A DNA stretch of 57,926 bases from Chelativorans sp. (lineage in GTDB: Bacteria; Pseudomonadota; Alphaproteobacteria; Rhizobiales; Rhizobiaceae): contig NZ_JAPSLH010000028.1 of assembly GCF_031180965.1 (NCBI RefSeq), positions 1 through 57,926 on the forward strand. Direction: 5' to 3'. Positions 1-9,800 of this stretch are shown here, one piece after another. The notes below the pieces were generated by a model. That model was not told the origin of the DNA, did not search any database, and saw nothing but the letters and a program-made list of their open reading frames with translations. How positions within the stretch are numbered: position 1 is the stretch's first letter; the number at the start of each line of letters is the position of its first letter. Both the position numbers and the translations under genes were made by a program.

Positions 1-1627
1 CGGGATCCGGATCTGGTACCGCCGCTGAGCGAAGATACCAATCGCCGTCCGTGGGATCGCTCACGCTGCCCTGGTAGAGACGATAGGCGTAAGCGCCAGC
101 CACGACGGCCTGCTCACCTTGGAAGACGTAGTCACCGAGCAGCGAGAACGCGCCCTCGGAAGTCCCGTCAACCTGGACGATTCTGATGCCTTCCACGGTC
201 TGCGCGCCAGTACCGCCGACGTTGTTCACCCGCACGTTGGTGCTGCCGGATGTGTTGCCGGTGACTCGGAGCAGATCGGTTGGCGAAGTATCATCGCCGA
301 GTTCCGTCTCAATTTGAAGGACGCCTCGATCGGAATGAAAGGTGCCGTCGATGGTCAACGTGCCGATGTCGTTGACGCCAGGCGCGATGATAGCACCTCC
401 GGGAGCCTGAAGGGTTGGCCCATAGAGGCTCACCGGTCCGACCGTCCCGATACCCGCGAACGTCCCGCTATAGTTGGTGAGTGGCACGTCCCCAAGGTCG
501 GACCCTGCGGACATCATCAAAGTTCCGTCGTAAATGGCCCATGGCGCCGGTTGGTTTGTCGCCTGTCCAGTGATCGTCCATGTGCTGCCGCCGGTTTTCT
601 GGAGGTACTCGAAATTGCGGTACTGCCGGGACGGCCCGATCAAAGAAACGTCGAACGTGCCATCCTCGACGCCCCCCAGTCGGAAGCTATCTGCCGACCC
701 AGCTGCCAAAACATCTCCGGTGATCACACCACCGTTGTGGAGCTCAAGAAGATTGGTGCTGCCCCCTGAAAACACAATTGCATTCGCGCCGGGTCCCCCG
801 GCGACCGTGCCATTTGTGCGGACTACGAGCTGAAGGTTCTGCCCAACAATGCCCGTACCACTCGGCCCAGGAAACCCGTCCCAATTGCCTGCACCTGCCG
901 CTCCGCCTATACCTCCTTGAACCAGAGAATCGATAAGCACTGATACCCCGTCCGTGCTCGTGAACAGCAGTCCGATTCCGCCACTTCCGCCATTGCCGGA
1001 GGAATCCCCCGCGCCGCCGGCGCCTCCGTTACCTCCCGTTACCGAGGTTTCAAGTATTCCCAAATCGCCGCTGCCGGTGATTACGGCTCCATAACCGCCG
1101 GCGCCTCCACCACCACCGTCGCCCCAGTCCCCCGATCCCGAACCTCCTTGGCCACCAGTTCCTCCTGACGAATCGATATTCGGTAGTGAGATCCCAACAT
1201 AGCCGTGCGCACCGCCACCACCGCCACCGCCGCCACCGCTATTTCCTGCGTTGCTCCCGTTTGAAGCGTTCCCGCCGTCAGATCCATTCTCGCCCGCCGA
1301 CAACCCGCCAGCGCCACCGGGACCGGCTATTGCTACGCCAATTTGATTCCCCGCGCCCCCCGCTCCTCCTGTCACGCCTGCTCCGCCACCGCCGCCGCCT
1401 CTCGAAATACCGGCCGCGATCGCTCCGTTACCGCCAACACCGGTCGGACTATCGGCTCCCCCGGCACCACCTGCTACAGAACCCGCGCTCCCACCTCCCC
1501 CATCGGCCAACGCCGGGCTCACCGCCAAAATCAGAAATGTGATGCTTGGGGTCAGCCATAGGGCCCAGCGCCTGCGGCCCTGTGACCAATCGGGCAACAT
1601 CGACGTTCTTGGTGAAAGGCGTGGCAC
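1..1627 (-). CDS. Autotransporter with glycine-rich passenger (3' end outside window)
   Basis: Secreted type V (autotransporter) surface protein; the first 542 codons are visible and the barrel lies beyond the left edge. I start it at GTG 1627 because GGAGGAGA sits about 6 bases upstream and this frame gives an ideal signal peptide ending in SPALA before DGGGG. Residues about 45-250 are glycine-rich, recalling PGRS-type sequence. The part nearest the edge reads GDYVFQGEQAVVAGAYAYRL then GDWYLRS, the pertactin-like linker just before an autotransporter barrel. The passenger is a clear paralog of the gene ending at 34399 (the DNA of the shared part looks about 80% alike by eye). A coiled-coil membrane protein gene lies upstream on the same strand. 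Likely an adhesin or envelope-shaping protein; the ligand cannot be inferred. Confidence 0.85.
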   Translation of the reverse strand, partial: MPRLSPRTSMLPDWSQGRRRWALWLTPSITFLILAVSPALADGGGGSAGSVAGGAGGADSPTGVGGNGAIAAGISRGGGGGGAGVTGGAGGAGNQIGVAIAGPGGAGGLSAGENGSDGGNASNGSNAGNSGGGGGGGGGAHGYVGISLPNIDSSGGTGGQGGSGSGDWGDGGGGGAGGYGAVITGSGDLGILETSVTGGNGGAGGAGDSSGNGGSGGIGLLFTSTDGVSVLIDSLVQGGIGGAAGAGNWDGFPGPSGTGIVGQNLQLVVRTNGTVAGGPGANAIVFSGGSTNLLELHNGGVITGDVLAAGSADSFRLGGVEDGTFDVSLIGPSRQYRNFEYLQKTGGSTWTITGQATNQPAPWAIYDGTLMMSAGSDLGDVPLTNYSGTFAGIGTVGPVSLYGPTLQAPGGAIIAPGVNDIGTLTIDGTFHSDRGVLQIETELGDDTSPTDLLRVTGNTSGSTNVRVNNVGGTGAQTVEGIRIVQVDGTSEGAFSLLGDYVFQGEQAVVAGAYAYRLYQGSVSDPTDGDWYLRSAAVPDPDP

Positions 1628-1826
1628 TGCAATCTCCTCCCATGAGGAGATAATCATGTCCTACGCTGTTGCAAATGCGAAGACGCCGGTCAAAAGAAAG
1701 AAGAAATGTCATTCAATTGTTGCGCAAGCGCAACGCGGGCCGGGTTTACCCAGCAATACTGAATGTTGGAAGTACGCCCCTCGACATGGCATGGCCACAG
1801 CGGTCGCCGGAGACTCAAGGGAAAGT

Positions 1827-2408
1827 CTAAGGGGAGGCTCCCATGCGCTGAAACTGCCTCGTTCGGACGTCGGCCAGCTGGTCGCGCAGCCGCTCGATCT
1901 CCGATTTTAGGTCCTGGATCACGTCGCGGCCATTGCCGAGGGAGCTCGAAAACTGCTGAAAATCCTCGCGCTGGAGATCGATCTGCCGCTGAAGGTTCGC
2001 GATCTCGTGGTCGCGGTTCAAATTCCGCTCGGACCACCCGTTTCGAGGGAGCATTGTCGTCCGCAGATCCTCGATGGCAGTGTCGGTGCGCGAGCGATCC
2101 TCCGCGCTGCGTGCCGCCCTCCAGTCGAGTTCCTCGCGAGTGACGAACCGCTCGGCCGCCATGTCGAAGGCGCGGCGCGTTTCGGCCGAAAGCGTCGAGA
2201 CATCCGTCTTCAGATCCGTCGTCGCCTCCCTGATCGGCCAATATGCCATGCCGCCGATGATCACGGCAAAGGTCAAGGCAACGCCGATCGCCTGCCATTG
2301 CGGCTTGCTCCTTTCGGCGATGGTGGCCGACAGAGCATTGATCGAGGCGCGGGTCTCGTTGGTGAACGAGGCGAAGGACTGCTCGATCTGCCGGAAGCCG
2401 CTGCGCAT
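1827..2408 (-). CDS. Coiled-coil single-pass membrane protein, phage-associated type
   Basis: A 193-residue protein with one transmembrane segment (about residues 38-60, around QWQAIGVALTFAVIIGG) between helical, charged segments. The C-terminal half, rich in heptad-like Leu/Gln/Glu, should form a coiled coil. The pattern resembles small membrane proteins in rhizobial prophages; that link comes from recalled family resemblance, not a search. The reading frame stays open about 50 codons upstream of ATG 2408 without a usable start (a TAG lies near 2555), and that stretch also reads as coiled coil (AQLGERVTNLGRRQSDLENE). The true N-terminus may therefore have been lost by a frameshift, or start at an unusual codon. 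A decayed copy of the C-terminal part lies at 46248-46490, also just upstream of an autotransporter. Confidence 0.65.
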   Translation of the reverse strand: MRSGFRQIEQSFASFTNETRASINALSATIAERSKPQWQAIGVALTFAVIIGGMAYWPIREATTDLKTDVSTLSAETRRAFDMAAERFVTREELDWRAARSAEDRSRTDTAIEDLRTTMLPRNGWSERNLNRDHEIANLQRQIDLQREDFQQFSSSLGNGRDVIQDLKSEIERLRDQLADVRTRQFQRMGASP

Positions 2409-2579
2409 CTCGTTTTCGAGATCGCTCTGCCGGCGCCCGAGATTGGTGACGCGCTCGCCAAGCTGCGCCTGTGCCGGAGATGCCGCGCAAAGGCAGATTG
2501 GTGCGACCGGATCGAAGGATTGCGCGCAGAAGTGGCGCGTGTGCGTCTATTCATGTCTTACCCCCGCGATTGGCACTGA

Positions 2580-3004
2580 TTCCTAAGCTCGCCTTACTTA
2601 GTCACGAGGGCAATAACGATCCGTCGCCGAGATGCTGGAATCCCCACCATTGTTGCGGAAATGCATCGCCGATTTGCTAAATTTTTCAGTGGCTTATCAG
2701 AATATTCCGCCGGTGTCACAAAACGTAGGCGCTCCAACTGGCAGCTCACCCGGACGGGGTGATTGACCGATCACCTTTTGCGAATTGCGTTATGAAAGCA
2801 TGTTTGCTGGCGAATTCAGCTCACGCAATGCTCCAGGCGCCGTTTCGCGCCATGGAGTAGAACGACTTGCCGTGGTGTAGAAGATTTGGGCCGCACCGTG
2901 CGGCAAACCACCTAGCGAGCAAAGCTCGCCGCAAGCGCGCGCTTGCTTTATCTTGCAGCCTAACCAGGGGCGCAATTAAGCCCGCTCGGCACGCACAGGT
3001 GCAA
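2580..3004. repeat. Gene-free stretch with a cluster of inverted repeats
   Basis: No convincing gene. Three inverted repeats lie close together. CCGCAC/GTGCGG with a one-base spacer is near 2891-2903. GCGAGC/GCTCGC with an AAA loop is near 2915-2929. A perfect 16-base palindrome, GCAAGCGCGCGCTTGC, is at 2931-2946, followed by TTTAT on the plus strand. The last could end a plus-strand transcript, but no plus-strand gene precedes it. The cluster may instead be a small RNA or a relic of a mobile element. Confidence 0.4.
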
Positions 3005-3205
3005 CTATTCCGCCCTCAAAATCTCATCGTGTTTCTGGGACATCACCCGCATCTTGCATGACGGGCATAGCTCGAAGACGCGCGGCTTGCGAAGCTGCTT
3101 GCCGCGAGGATCAACCTCACTCACGACCCAGCGGTGGGTGTCGATCTTGCGAAGGACCTGTTGCCTTTCGCAACCCTGGCAAGTCCACTCAGCTGTCTGC
3201 AGCAT
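3005..3205 (-). CDS. Small protein with two CxxC pairs (putative zinc-binding)
   Basis: A 66-residue protein of unknown function. It carries CQGC near the N-terminus and CPSC near residue 47, a spacing compatible with one four-Cys zinc ribbon. The rest is basic and hydrophilic, with no signal peptide or membrane segment, so it should be cytoplasmic. ATG 3205 follows a G-rich stretch that can act as a ribosome-binding site. It is on the same strand as ialB but 87 bases beyond its end, so it may be read from the same transcript. A nucleic-acid-binding role is possible but not shown. Confidence 0.6.
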   Translation of the reverse strand: MLQTAEWTCQGCERQQVLRKIDTHRWVVSEVDPRGKQLRKPRVFELCPSCKMRVMSQKHDEILRAE

Positions 3206-3292
3206 CCCTGCACCCCCCGCTAGCTCCTCGCTGAACCTCCCGCTGCACGCCCGCAGACCAGCTGAGCCGGGTAACCCGCCAGCCGGAGGTTC

Positions 3293-3838
3293 CTAGCCTG
3301 CGGAAAGCGCCACAAGCCGCTGATAGGCGGCAGAAAACCCCTTCATCGAGATATCGGTTGTCACCGGCTGCCCCGTATTGGCGGTCATGAAGACGGTCGC
3401 AGCCTCCGCTGCGCCCAGTTGATCAATGGCGGCCTCGGGCAGGTCGAACTCCACCACACATCCGGCGGGCAGGCAGGTGCGGTAGGCGCCCCGGACCAGC
3501 TCCGTCTCGTTGATCTCGATGCGCAGCCCTTCCGAAAGCATCAAGCCGAAGGGCGCGATCACGGTGGCCTTGGCGGCGTTCTCGCCCTCTTTGGAGATGG
3601 CGAACAGCAGAACTCTTTGCCGCGACTCCTGCTGCAGAAGCTCTTGCGACATCTGGCAGACGCGGCGTGTCTGCTCACCCTCGCTCCTGTTGGCACACTG
3701 CACGGTCCAGGAATCGTAGGTCTCCGACAGGGTGGTCGGGGTCTGCACCTGGACAGCTTCCTGTGCAGCAACACTTGTGATCATCAGCGCGCCCGCAAAC
3801 GTGGGCAAGGCGAGGTCGATCAAGCTTGTCTTCTTCAC
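3293..3838 (-). CDS. Invasion-associated locus B (IalB) family protein
   Basis: An exported 181-residue protein. A short basic start and hydrophobic stretch end at SVAAQE, a signal-peptide pattern. The mature part opens with YDSWTVQC, the hallmark of the IalB family (Pfam PF06776), followed by VCQMSQE. It continues through the conserved FGLMLSEGLRI segment and the Cys-containing YRTCLPAGCVVEFDL. Four Cys residues suggest disulfides. IalB of Bartonella bacilliformis is needed for erythrocyte invasion; relatives are widespread in free-living rhizobia, where the role is unclear. The gene lies 54 bases downstream of the giant autotransporter on the same strand, so the two are probably co-transcribed. 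Confidence 0.88.
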   Translation of the reverse strand: MKKTSLIDLALPTFAGALMITSVAAQEAVQVQTPTTLSETYDSWTVQCANRSEGEQTRRVCQMSQELLQQESRQRVLLFAISKEGENAAKATVIAPFGLMLSEGLRIEINETELVRGAYRTCLPAGCVVEFDLPEAAIDQLGAAEAATVFMTANTGQPVTTDISMKGFSAAYQRLVALSAG

Positions 3839-3892
3839 TTTTGCCTTCGTCCTTCGATTTGAGGAGCAGGAGTTTTCGACGTCCTGGATGCC

Positions 3893-6800
3893 TTACCAGC
3901 TCACACGTAGCCCCAACGTGCCACCGAGGCTATAGTTGTCGGCGATATCTTCCAGGGCGCCGTTAAGTTTTGCGTTGCCAAAAACGGCATAGCGGCCGTC
4001 GGCCCAGCTCAGCGAAGCACCCAGTCCGATCCCGCCCCAGAGCGCCGGCTTCTCGCTGTCGAAACGTGTCCCAGAGACATCGACCTCCGAGCCTTCGAGG
4101 AAGTCGTAGTAGAGGTTGGCGATGCCGTAGACATGCGCGCGGCTCACCTGCCCGGCGCTGTCCACCCACTGGTTTTCGTAATCGACAGACATGCCGATGC
4201 GGCCCGTCAGGGTGTCGCTATCTTGAAGGGCGACGGCAGCGCCGTAGGGATCGGTGAAGTCGTCGAAATCGACCGCGGAATAGCCGAGTTGGGCTTGGGG
4301 GGTCACCGACCAGCGGTCCCCGAATGCGATCCTCTGGCCAGCCTCCAGGCTGAACGCATAGCCCGCCCCATCATTGCCATCGGCCAGAGTGGTGCCAAGC
4401 GTCGATGAGGTGAGATCGGTGTCATACCACGTCACCTGTGCCTGCGCGTCCGCATAGAAGCCGCTGTTGCCATACCAGGTGAGCGTGCCGCCGAAGCCGT
4501 AGCCCGTGGCATCGATCGAGCCGGCGCCGAATACCGACGACACGTCGGAAGTAACAGTTCCGTAGTGGACTGTGATCCCCCCGATCAGAACCCCGGCGTC
4601 GGTCTCGCGAACCGGCCCGTCGACGCCCGCCTGCAGCTTCCAGACTGCTGCGTCGTAATCCGCTCCCGTTGTGGATGTCTCCGGCGCAAACTCCGTGTGA
4701 GCAGCTTCGATGCGGGCCCAGATCGCCTTGCTGTCGATCGGCCCCGCATCCGGAACGTCCGCTCCCTGCGGGGTAGCGCTGGACCCCCATGACCTGTTGC
4801 CGACCCGCTGCTGCAGGGTGCCGAGTTCGTTGAAGCTCTGGAGAACCCCGGCATAGGCTTCGTAGAGCGGCACGCCCGGCGCATAGAGCGGCTGCGGGTC
4901 CGGATTGCCGGGATGCAGGTGAGCGGAGCGCAGGTACCAGTCGCCATCGGCCGGCGTGCTCACGCCGCCCTTATAGAGACGGTAGGCATAGGCACCGCCA
5001 ACCACCGCCTGCTCGCCCTCGAACACATAGTCGCCGTCAAGCGCGAATGTGCCGTTGGACGCACCGGCGACATCGACGATCTTGATGCCTTCCACCGTCT
5101 GTGCGCCGCCGCCACCGAGATTGACGACCTTGACGCTGGACGTGCCAGAAGTATCGCCGGTGACGACCAGCCGGTCGGTCGGCGAGGCGTCGCCGCCGAG
5201 CACCGTCTCGATCTCCAGCATGCCGCCGCTGCCCGTATAGTCGCCGTCGACCGTGAGCGTGCCGATGGAATTGCCTGGCGCGACAGTGCCGCCTGCGAAG
5301 TTGTTCGTGTCGCAGACGGTTCCGGTCCCCTGCAGCCGGCCGCCCGCGCGCACGTTGATGTCGCCGCACAGGCTGCCGGTGACGGCCAGTGTGCCGTCAT
5401 TGACGGAGGTGCTGCCAGCGAAGGCGGAACTGTCTGCGTCAACCGTCATCGTCCCGGCGCCGTCCTTGGTGAAAGAGCCGCTGCCCGAGAGGACGCCGTT
5501 CCACGTCAGGCTCGTGTCCTCCTCGGTGAAGACGGCGCTGTCCGAAAGGAAGTTCAACGCCCGCGCGCTGGCGAAGTTTGCGCTCGTGCGCAGCGTGCCG
5601 CCGCTGAGGCTCACCGCGCCTCTCGCCTCGCCCAAATTGGCGTCGCTCGAGATTTGCAGCGTGCCGCCATTGACCGCCGTGCCGCCGGTGTAGCTGTTGG
5701 TTCCTGCAAGCACCAGCGTGCCCTGGTCGGTCTTGACCAGCTGGCTGCCGCCGGTGAGGTTGGCTTCGATGGTGGCCGTCATGGCCGCCCCGGCGGAGCT
5801 GCCGTCGCCCACGCGGATGGTCGATTGCGGGCCGTCAAGCCCGAGCGGGCCGCCTTCGATGACATAGCCGTCGGTGGTGAATTGCATGCCCGAGGCCGTC
5901 ACCTGGCCGAGGTCGTTGTCGACCGTCACCGTGCCCGCTTGGCCGGAGAAGATCGCGAACGAGCCGTCCGTATACGGCGCGTTGATCATTCCGGTGCCGT
6001 CGGCCCAATTGTCATTGCCGGCCGAATTCTGCCAGACACCGTCGCCGCCCTGGATGACGCTGTCGAATTTACGGCCGGCTGCGCCGTCCCAATAGTTGAG
6101 CACCAGCCCGTCCGTGTTGACGAGATTTACTTGGTTGGCGATGGCCGTCTGGACGAAGTAACCCGATGATGGAATGGCGCCGACCGTCAGCCCGTTATTG
6201 GTGAGCGTGCCGTTGTAGCTGAAGATGCGGTAGATGCCGGGGCCGAAGGTGCCGCCCGGCGTCTCGGTGACGTTCAGCGTGCCGTCGAGCACGAGGTTGC
6301 CGCCCACCGTGATGAAATCGTTGAGCGTCCCGCCTTCGACATTGGCTTGGCCAAAGCTGTAGTTCAGGATCGAGCCGCCGGAGAGCGCCAGATTGCCGTC
6401 TATGGCGAGCGTGCCGGGCGTGCCGTCGGCAGCGCCGGGGGTCAGCGTGGCCCCGTCGGCAATCGTCACATCGCCGCCGATCCTGCCGCCGCCGCCGAGC
6501 GTGGCGCCGCTGAGGACGGAGGTCAGCCCATCCGCGCCGCCCTGGTTGCCCTCCACATAGAGGCTGCCTGCGGTGACGGTGGTCGGGCCGGCATAGATGT
6601 TGTTGCCGGTTAGGGTCAGGGCCGCAGCACCGGACTTCACCAGGCCGCCCGCGCCGCCGATGATGCCGGACAGGGTGGCATCCTCATCGGTCAGGAAGGT
6701 GCCGCCGGCGGCGTTAAGCGTGATGTTGCGGGCCGAGGTGAGCGCGCCCGTGTTGCGCAGGGCGCCCCCGTCAAGGATGAGAGCGCCAGCCGCGTCGCCG

Positions 6801-9800
6801 AGATTGGCGTCGCTGGAGATCTGGACCGTGCCCTCGTCGATGAAGGTGCCGCCCGTATAGGTGTTGTTGCCGGCAAGCACCAGCGTGCCGAGGTCCCGCT
6901 TGACGATCTGCGCGTCGCCCGAAAGGACGGATTCGATGGTGGCGACATAGGCAGCGCCCGGCGCCGTTCCGTCGCCCACGCGCATGGTCGCCTGCGGCCC
7001 CTCGAGCTCGATGGCGTCGCCCCAGATGCGGTAGCCAGGGGTGGCAAACTGCATGCCGGCGGCGCGCACCTGGCCATTGTCATTGTCGACCTCGACCTCT
7101 CCGTCCGCGCCGGCGAAGATGGCAAAGCTGCCATTGGTGAAGGCGGCGTTGACGTCGCCCACCTCCTCGGTCCAATTGTCGTCGCCGGCCGCACGCCAGG
7201 TGCCACTGCCGCCATCGACGAACTCGCCCTTGGTCCCGACGTCGCCGTCCCAGAAATTGAGCGTCATGGCGCTGATCTCGACCAGGTTCACCTGGCCGTC
7301 GATCGACGTCTGCACCACGTGGTTGGCGGAGTTCTCCGACAAGCCCTGATTGGTGAAGCCTCCGGTATAGCTGATGATGCGGTAGATGCCGGGGCCGAAG
7401 CTTCCGCCGGGCGTCTCCGTGACGTTGATCGTGCCGTCGAGCACGAGGTCGCCGCGCACGATTGTCAGGTCGTTATAGGCGCCGCCAACCACGCCCGCCT
7501 GCCCGAAATTGTAGTTGAGCGTGGCATTCTCGGCGAGCGTCAGATGGCCGTCGATGGTCAGCGTTCCAGGCGCTGCCCCGACATTGCCGGGGCTCAGCGA
7601 ACCGCCGTCGAGAACGCTGACATCGCCGCCGATGGTGCCGGTGCCGCCCAGGGTGCCGCCATCCTCGACGGTGGTGGCGCCCCCGGCCGCCGATTGGTCG
7701 CCATTGACGATGAGCGTGCCTTCGCGAACGCGGGTCTCGCCGCTATAGGTGTTGTCGGCGGTCAGGATCGTGACGCCGCTGCCGATCTGCTCGACCGAGC
7801 CCGAGCCTTCGATTAGCCCGTCGAAGCTGTAGCTGTTGTTGCGGTTGAAGGCGAACGTGCCGCTGTTGAGCACGCCGCCCATGATGGAGCCCGAGCCTCC
7901 GCCATTGCCCAGCTGCAGGGTGCCGCCCGAGATCGTGGTTCCGCCGCCATAGGTGTTGGTGTTGGCAAGAACCAGCGTGCCGGTGCCATCCTTAGTAAGC
8001 GCGCCTGCGCCCACCACGGCATTGGCCAGCGTCAGCGCCGTTCCGCCGTCCGTGTCGAAGGTTCCGCCGCCGGCATTGAGCGTCACGTGGCGTGCGGCGG
8101 TGAAGGTGCCTGTGCTGTGCAGTGTGCCGCCATTGAAGGTGAGCGCGCCGCTTGCATCGCCGAGATTGGCGTTGGCCGAGACGGCAACCGTGCCGGCATT
8201 GATGATTGTGCCGCCCTGGTAGGTATTGGCGCCGGACAGCACCAGCGTGCCCGCGCCCGTCTTGGTCAGCACGCCCGTGCCGCCTACCGCGCCGTTGAGC
8301 GTGAGCGTGTCCAGCGTCTCGAAGGTGCCGCCGCCGGCATTGAGCGTGACGGCCCGGCTGGAGGTGACGGCAAGATTGTTGCGCAGCGTGCCGCCATTCA
8401 AGCTGAGTGCCCCACCGGCAGCACCCAGATTGGCGTCGGCAAAGATCTCGACCGTGCCGCCATTGATGGCGGTGCCGCCCGTATAGGTGTTGGTCCCCGA
8501 CAGCACCAGCGTGCCCAGATCGGTCTTCACCAGCTGGGTGGCGCCGGACAGTGCCGATTCGATGCTGGCGACGTAGCCCGCCCCTGCCAATGTGCCGTCG
8601 CCGACGCGGATGACCGACTGGAGGCCGGCCTGGGTGCTGTCGTCGAGGAGTTCGATTCCGTCGCCCCGCACCACATAGGCGCTTGTGGCGAACTGCATGC
8701 CAAGCGCCTGCACCGGGCCGTTGGTATCGTCGACCTCAACCGTGCCAGCCGTTGCCTGGAAGATGGCGAAGCTGGCATTGGCGAAGGGGGCGGCGAATGT
8801 GCCGGTCTCGTCGGTCCAGTTCTGGTCGCCCGCGGCCCGCCACGTGCCGTTGCCGCCATTGACGGCGCCATTGGAGTGCGGTCCCGCGTCGCCGTCCCAG
8901 TAGCTCAGCGCCAGGCCGGCCGAATTGACCAGATTGACCTGGTTGGCCACCGAGGTCTGCACGAAATAATCGGGCGAGGCGACGTCGAGACCGTTATTGG
9001 TCATCGTGCCGTAGTTGAAGATGCGGTAGACGCCGGGCCCGAAATCGCCGCCGGGCGTCTCGGTGATGTTGAGCGTGCCGTCGAGCGTCAGATGCCCGCC
9101 GACCTGGATCAGGTCGTTGAGCGGACCGCCGGCGACATTGGCCTGGCCGAAATTGACATTGACGATCGAGCCGTCATTGAGGGCGAGCCCGCCTTTGATG
9201 GCAAGCCTGCCCGGCGCATTGCCGGCCGCACCGGGGCTGAGGATGCCCCCATCGGCCACCGAGACGCTGCCGCCGATCGTGCCGGTGCCGCCGAGCGTCG
9301 CGCCGCTTGCCACGGAGGTCAGCCCGTTCGCGCCGGACTGGTCGCCATTGATAAGCAGCGTGCCTTCATTGACGTTCGTCGCACCGGTGTAGGTGCTGGT
9401 GCCCGTCAGCGTGGTCACGCCGCTGCCGAGCTTGGTCACCTGGCCGCTGCCCGAGATCGCACCGGCAAAGGTGTAATTGCTGTTCATATTGAAGGCGAGG
9501 ATGCCGCTGTTGGCCACGGTCGGCGTGGCAAGCGCGCCCGCCGTCGCCCCATTGCCGATCTGCAGCGTCCCTGCCGCAATCGTCGCGCCCGCGCTGTAGC
9601 TGTGGCTGCCCGTCAGGGTCAGGATGCCGCCCAGGGTCTTGTTCAGGCTCTCGAACTCCGAGAAGCTGCCGCCGGCAAGCGTGACTGCCCCGGAATTGTT
9701 GACCTGCAGCGTGTCGGTCCCCGTCCCGCCCGTGACGCTGCCGCCGATGACGCCGCCATCATTGAGCGTCAGCGTGTCGTTGCCGCTGCCCAGGCTCAGC

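Noticed and set aside
119-769. A 216-codon plus-strand frame at the left edge
   Set aside because: Antisense to the autotransporter linker and passenger, whose frame runs from GTG 1627 to the window edge and matches the paralog at 34399-37011.
1690-2490. A 266-codon minus-strand frame over the coiled-coil gene
   Set aside because: Arg/His-rich shadow; the 193-residue frame has the membrane segment and coiled coil and matches the decayed copy at 46248-46490.
4913-6169. A 418-codon plus-strand frame antisense to the giant autotransporter
   Set aside because: Mirror of the coding strand. No ribosome site, no recognisable domain, and the autotransporter frame is certain there.
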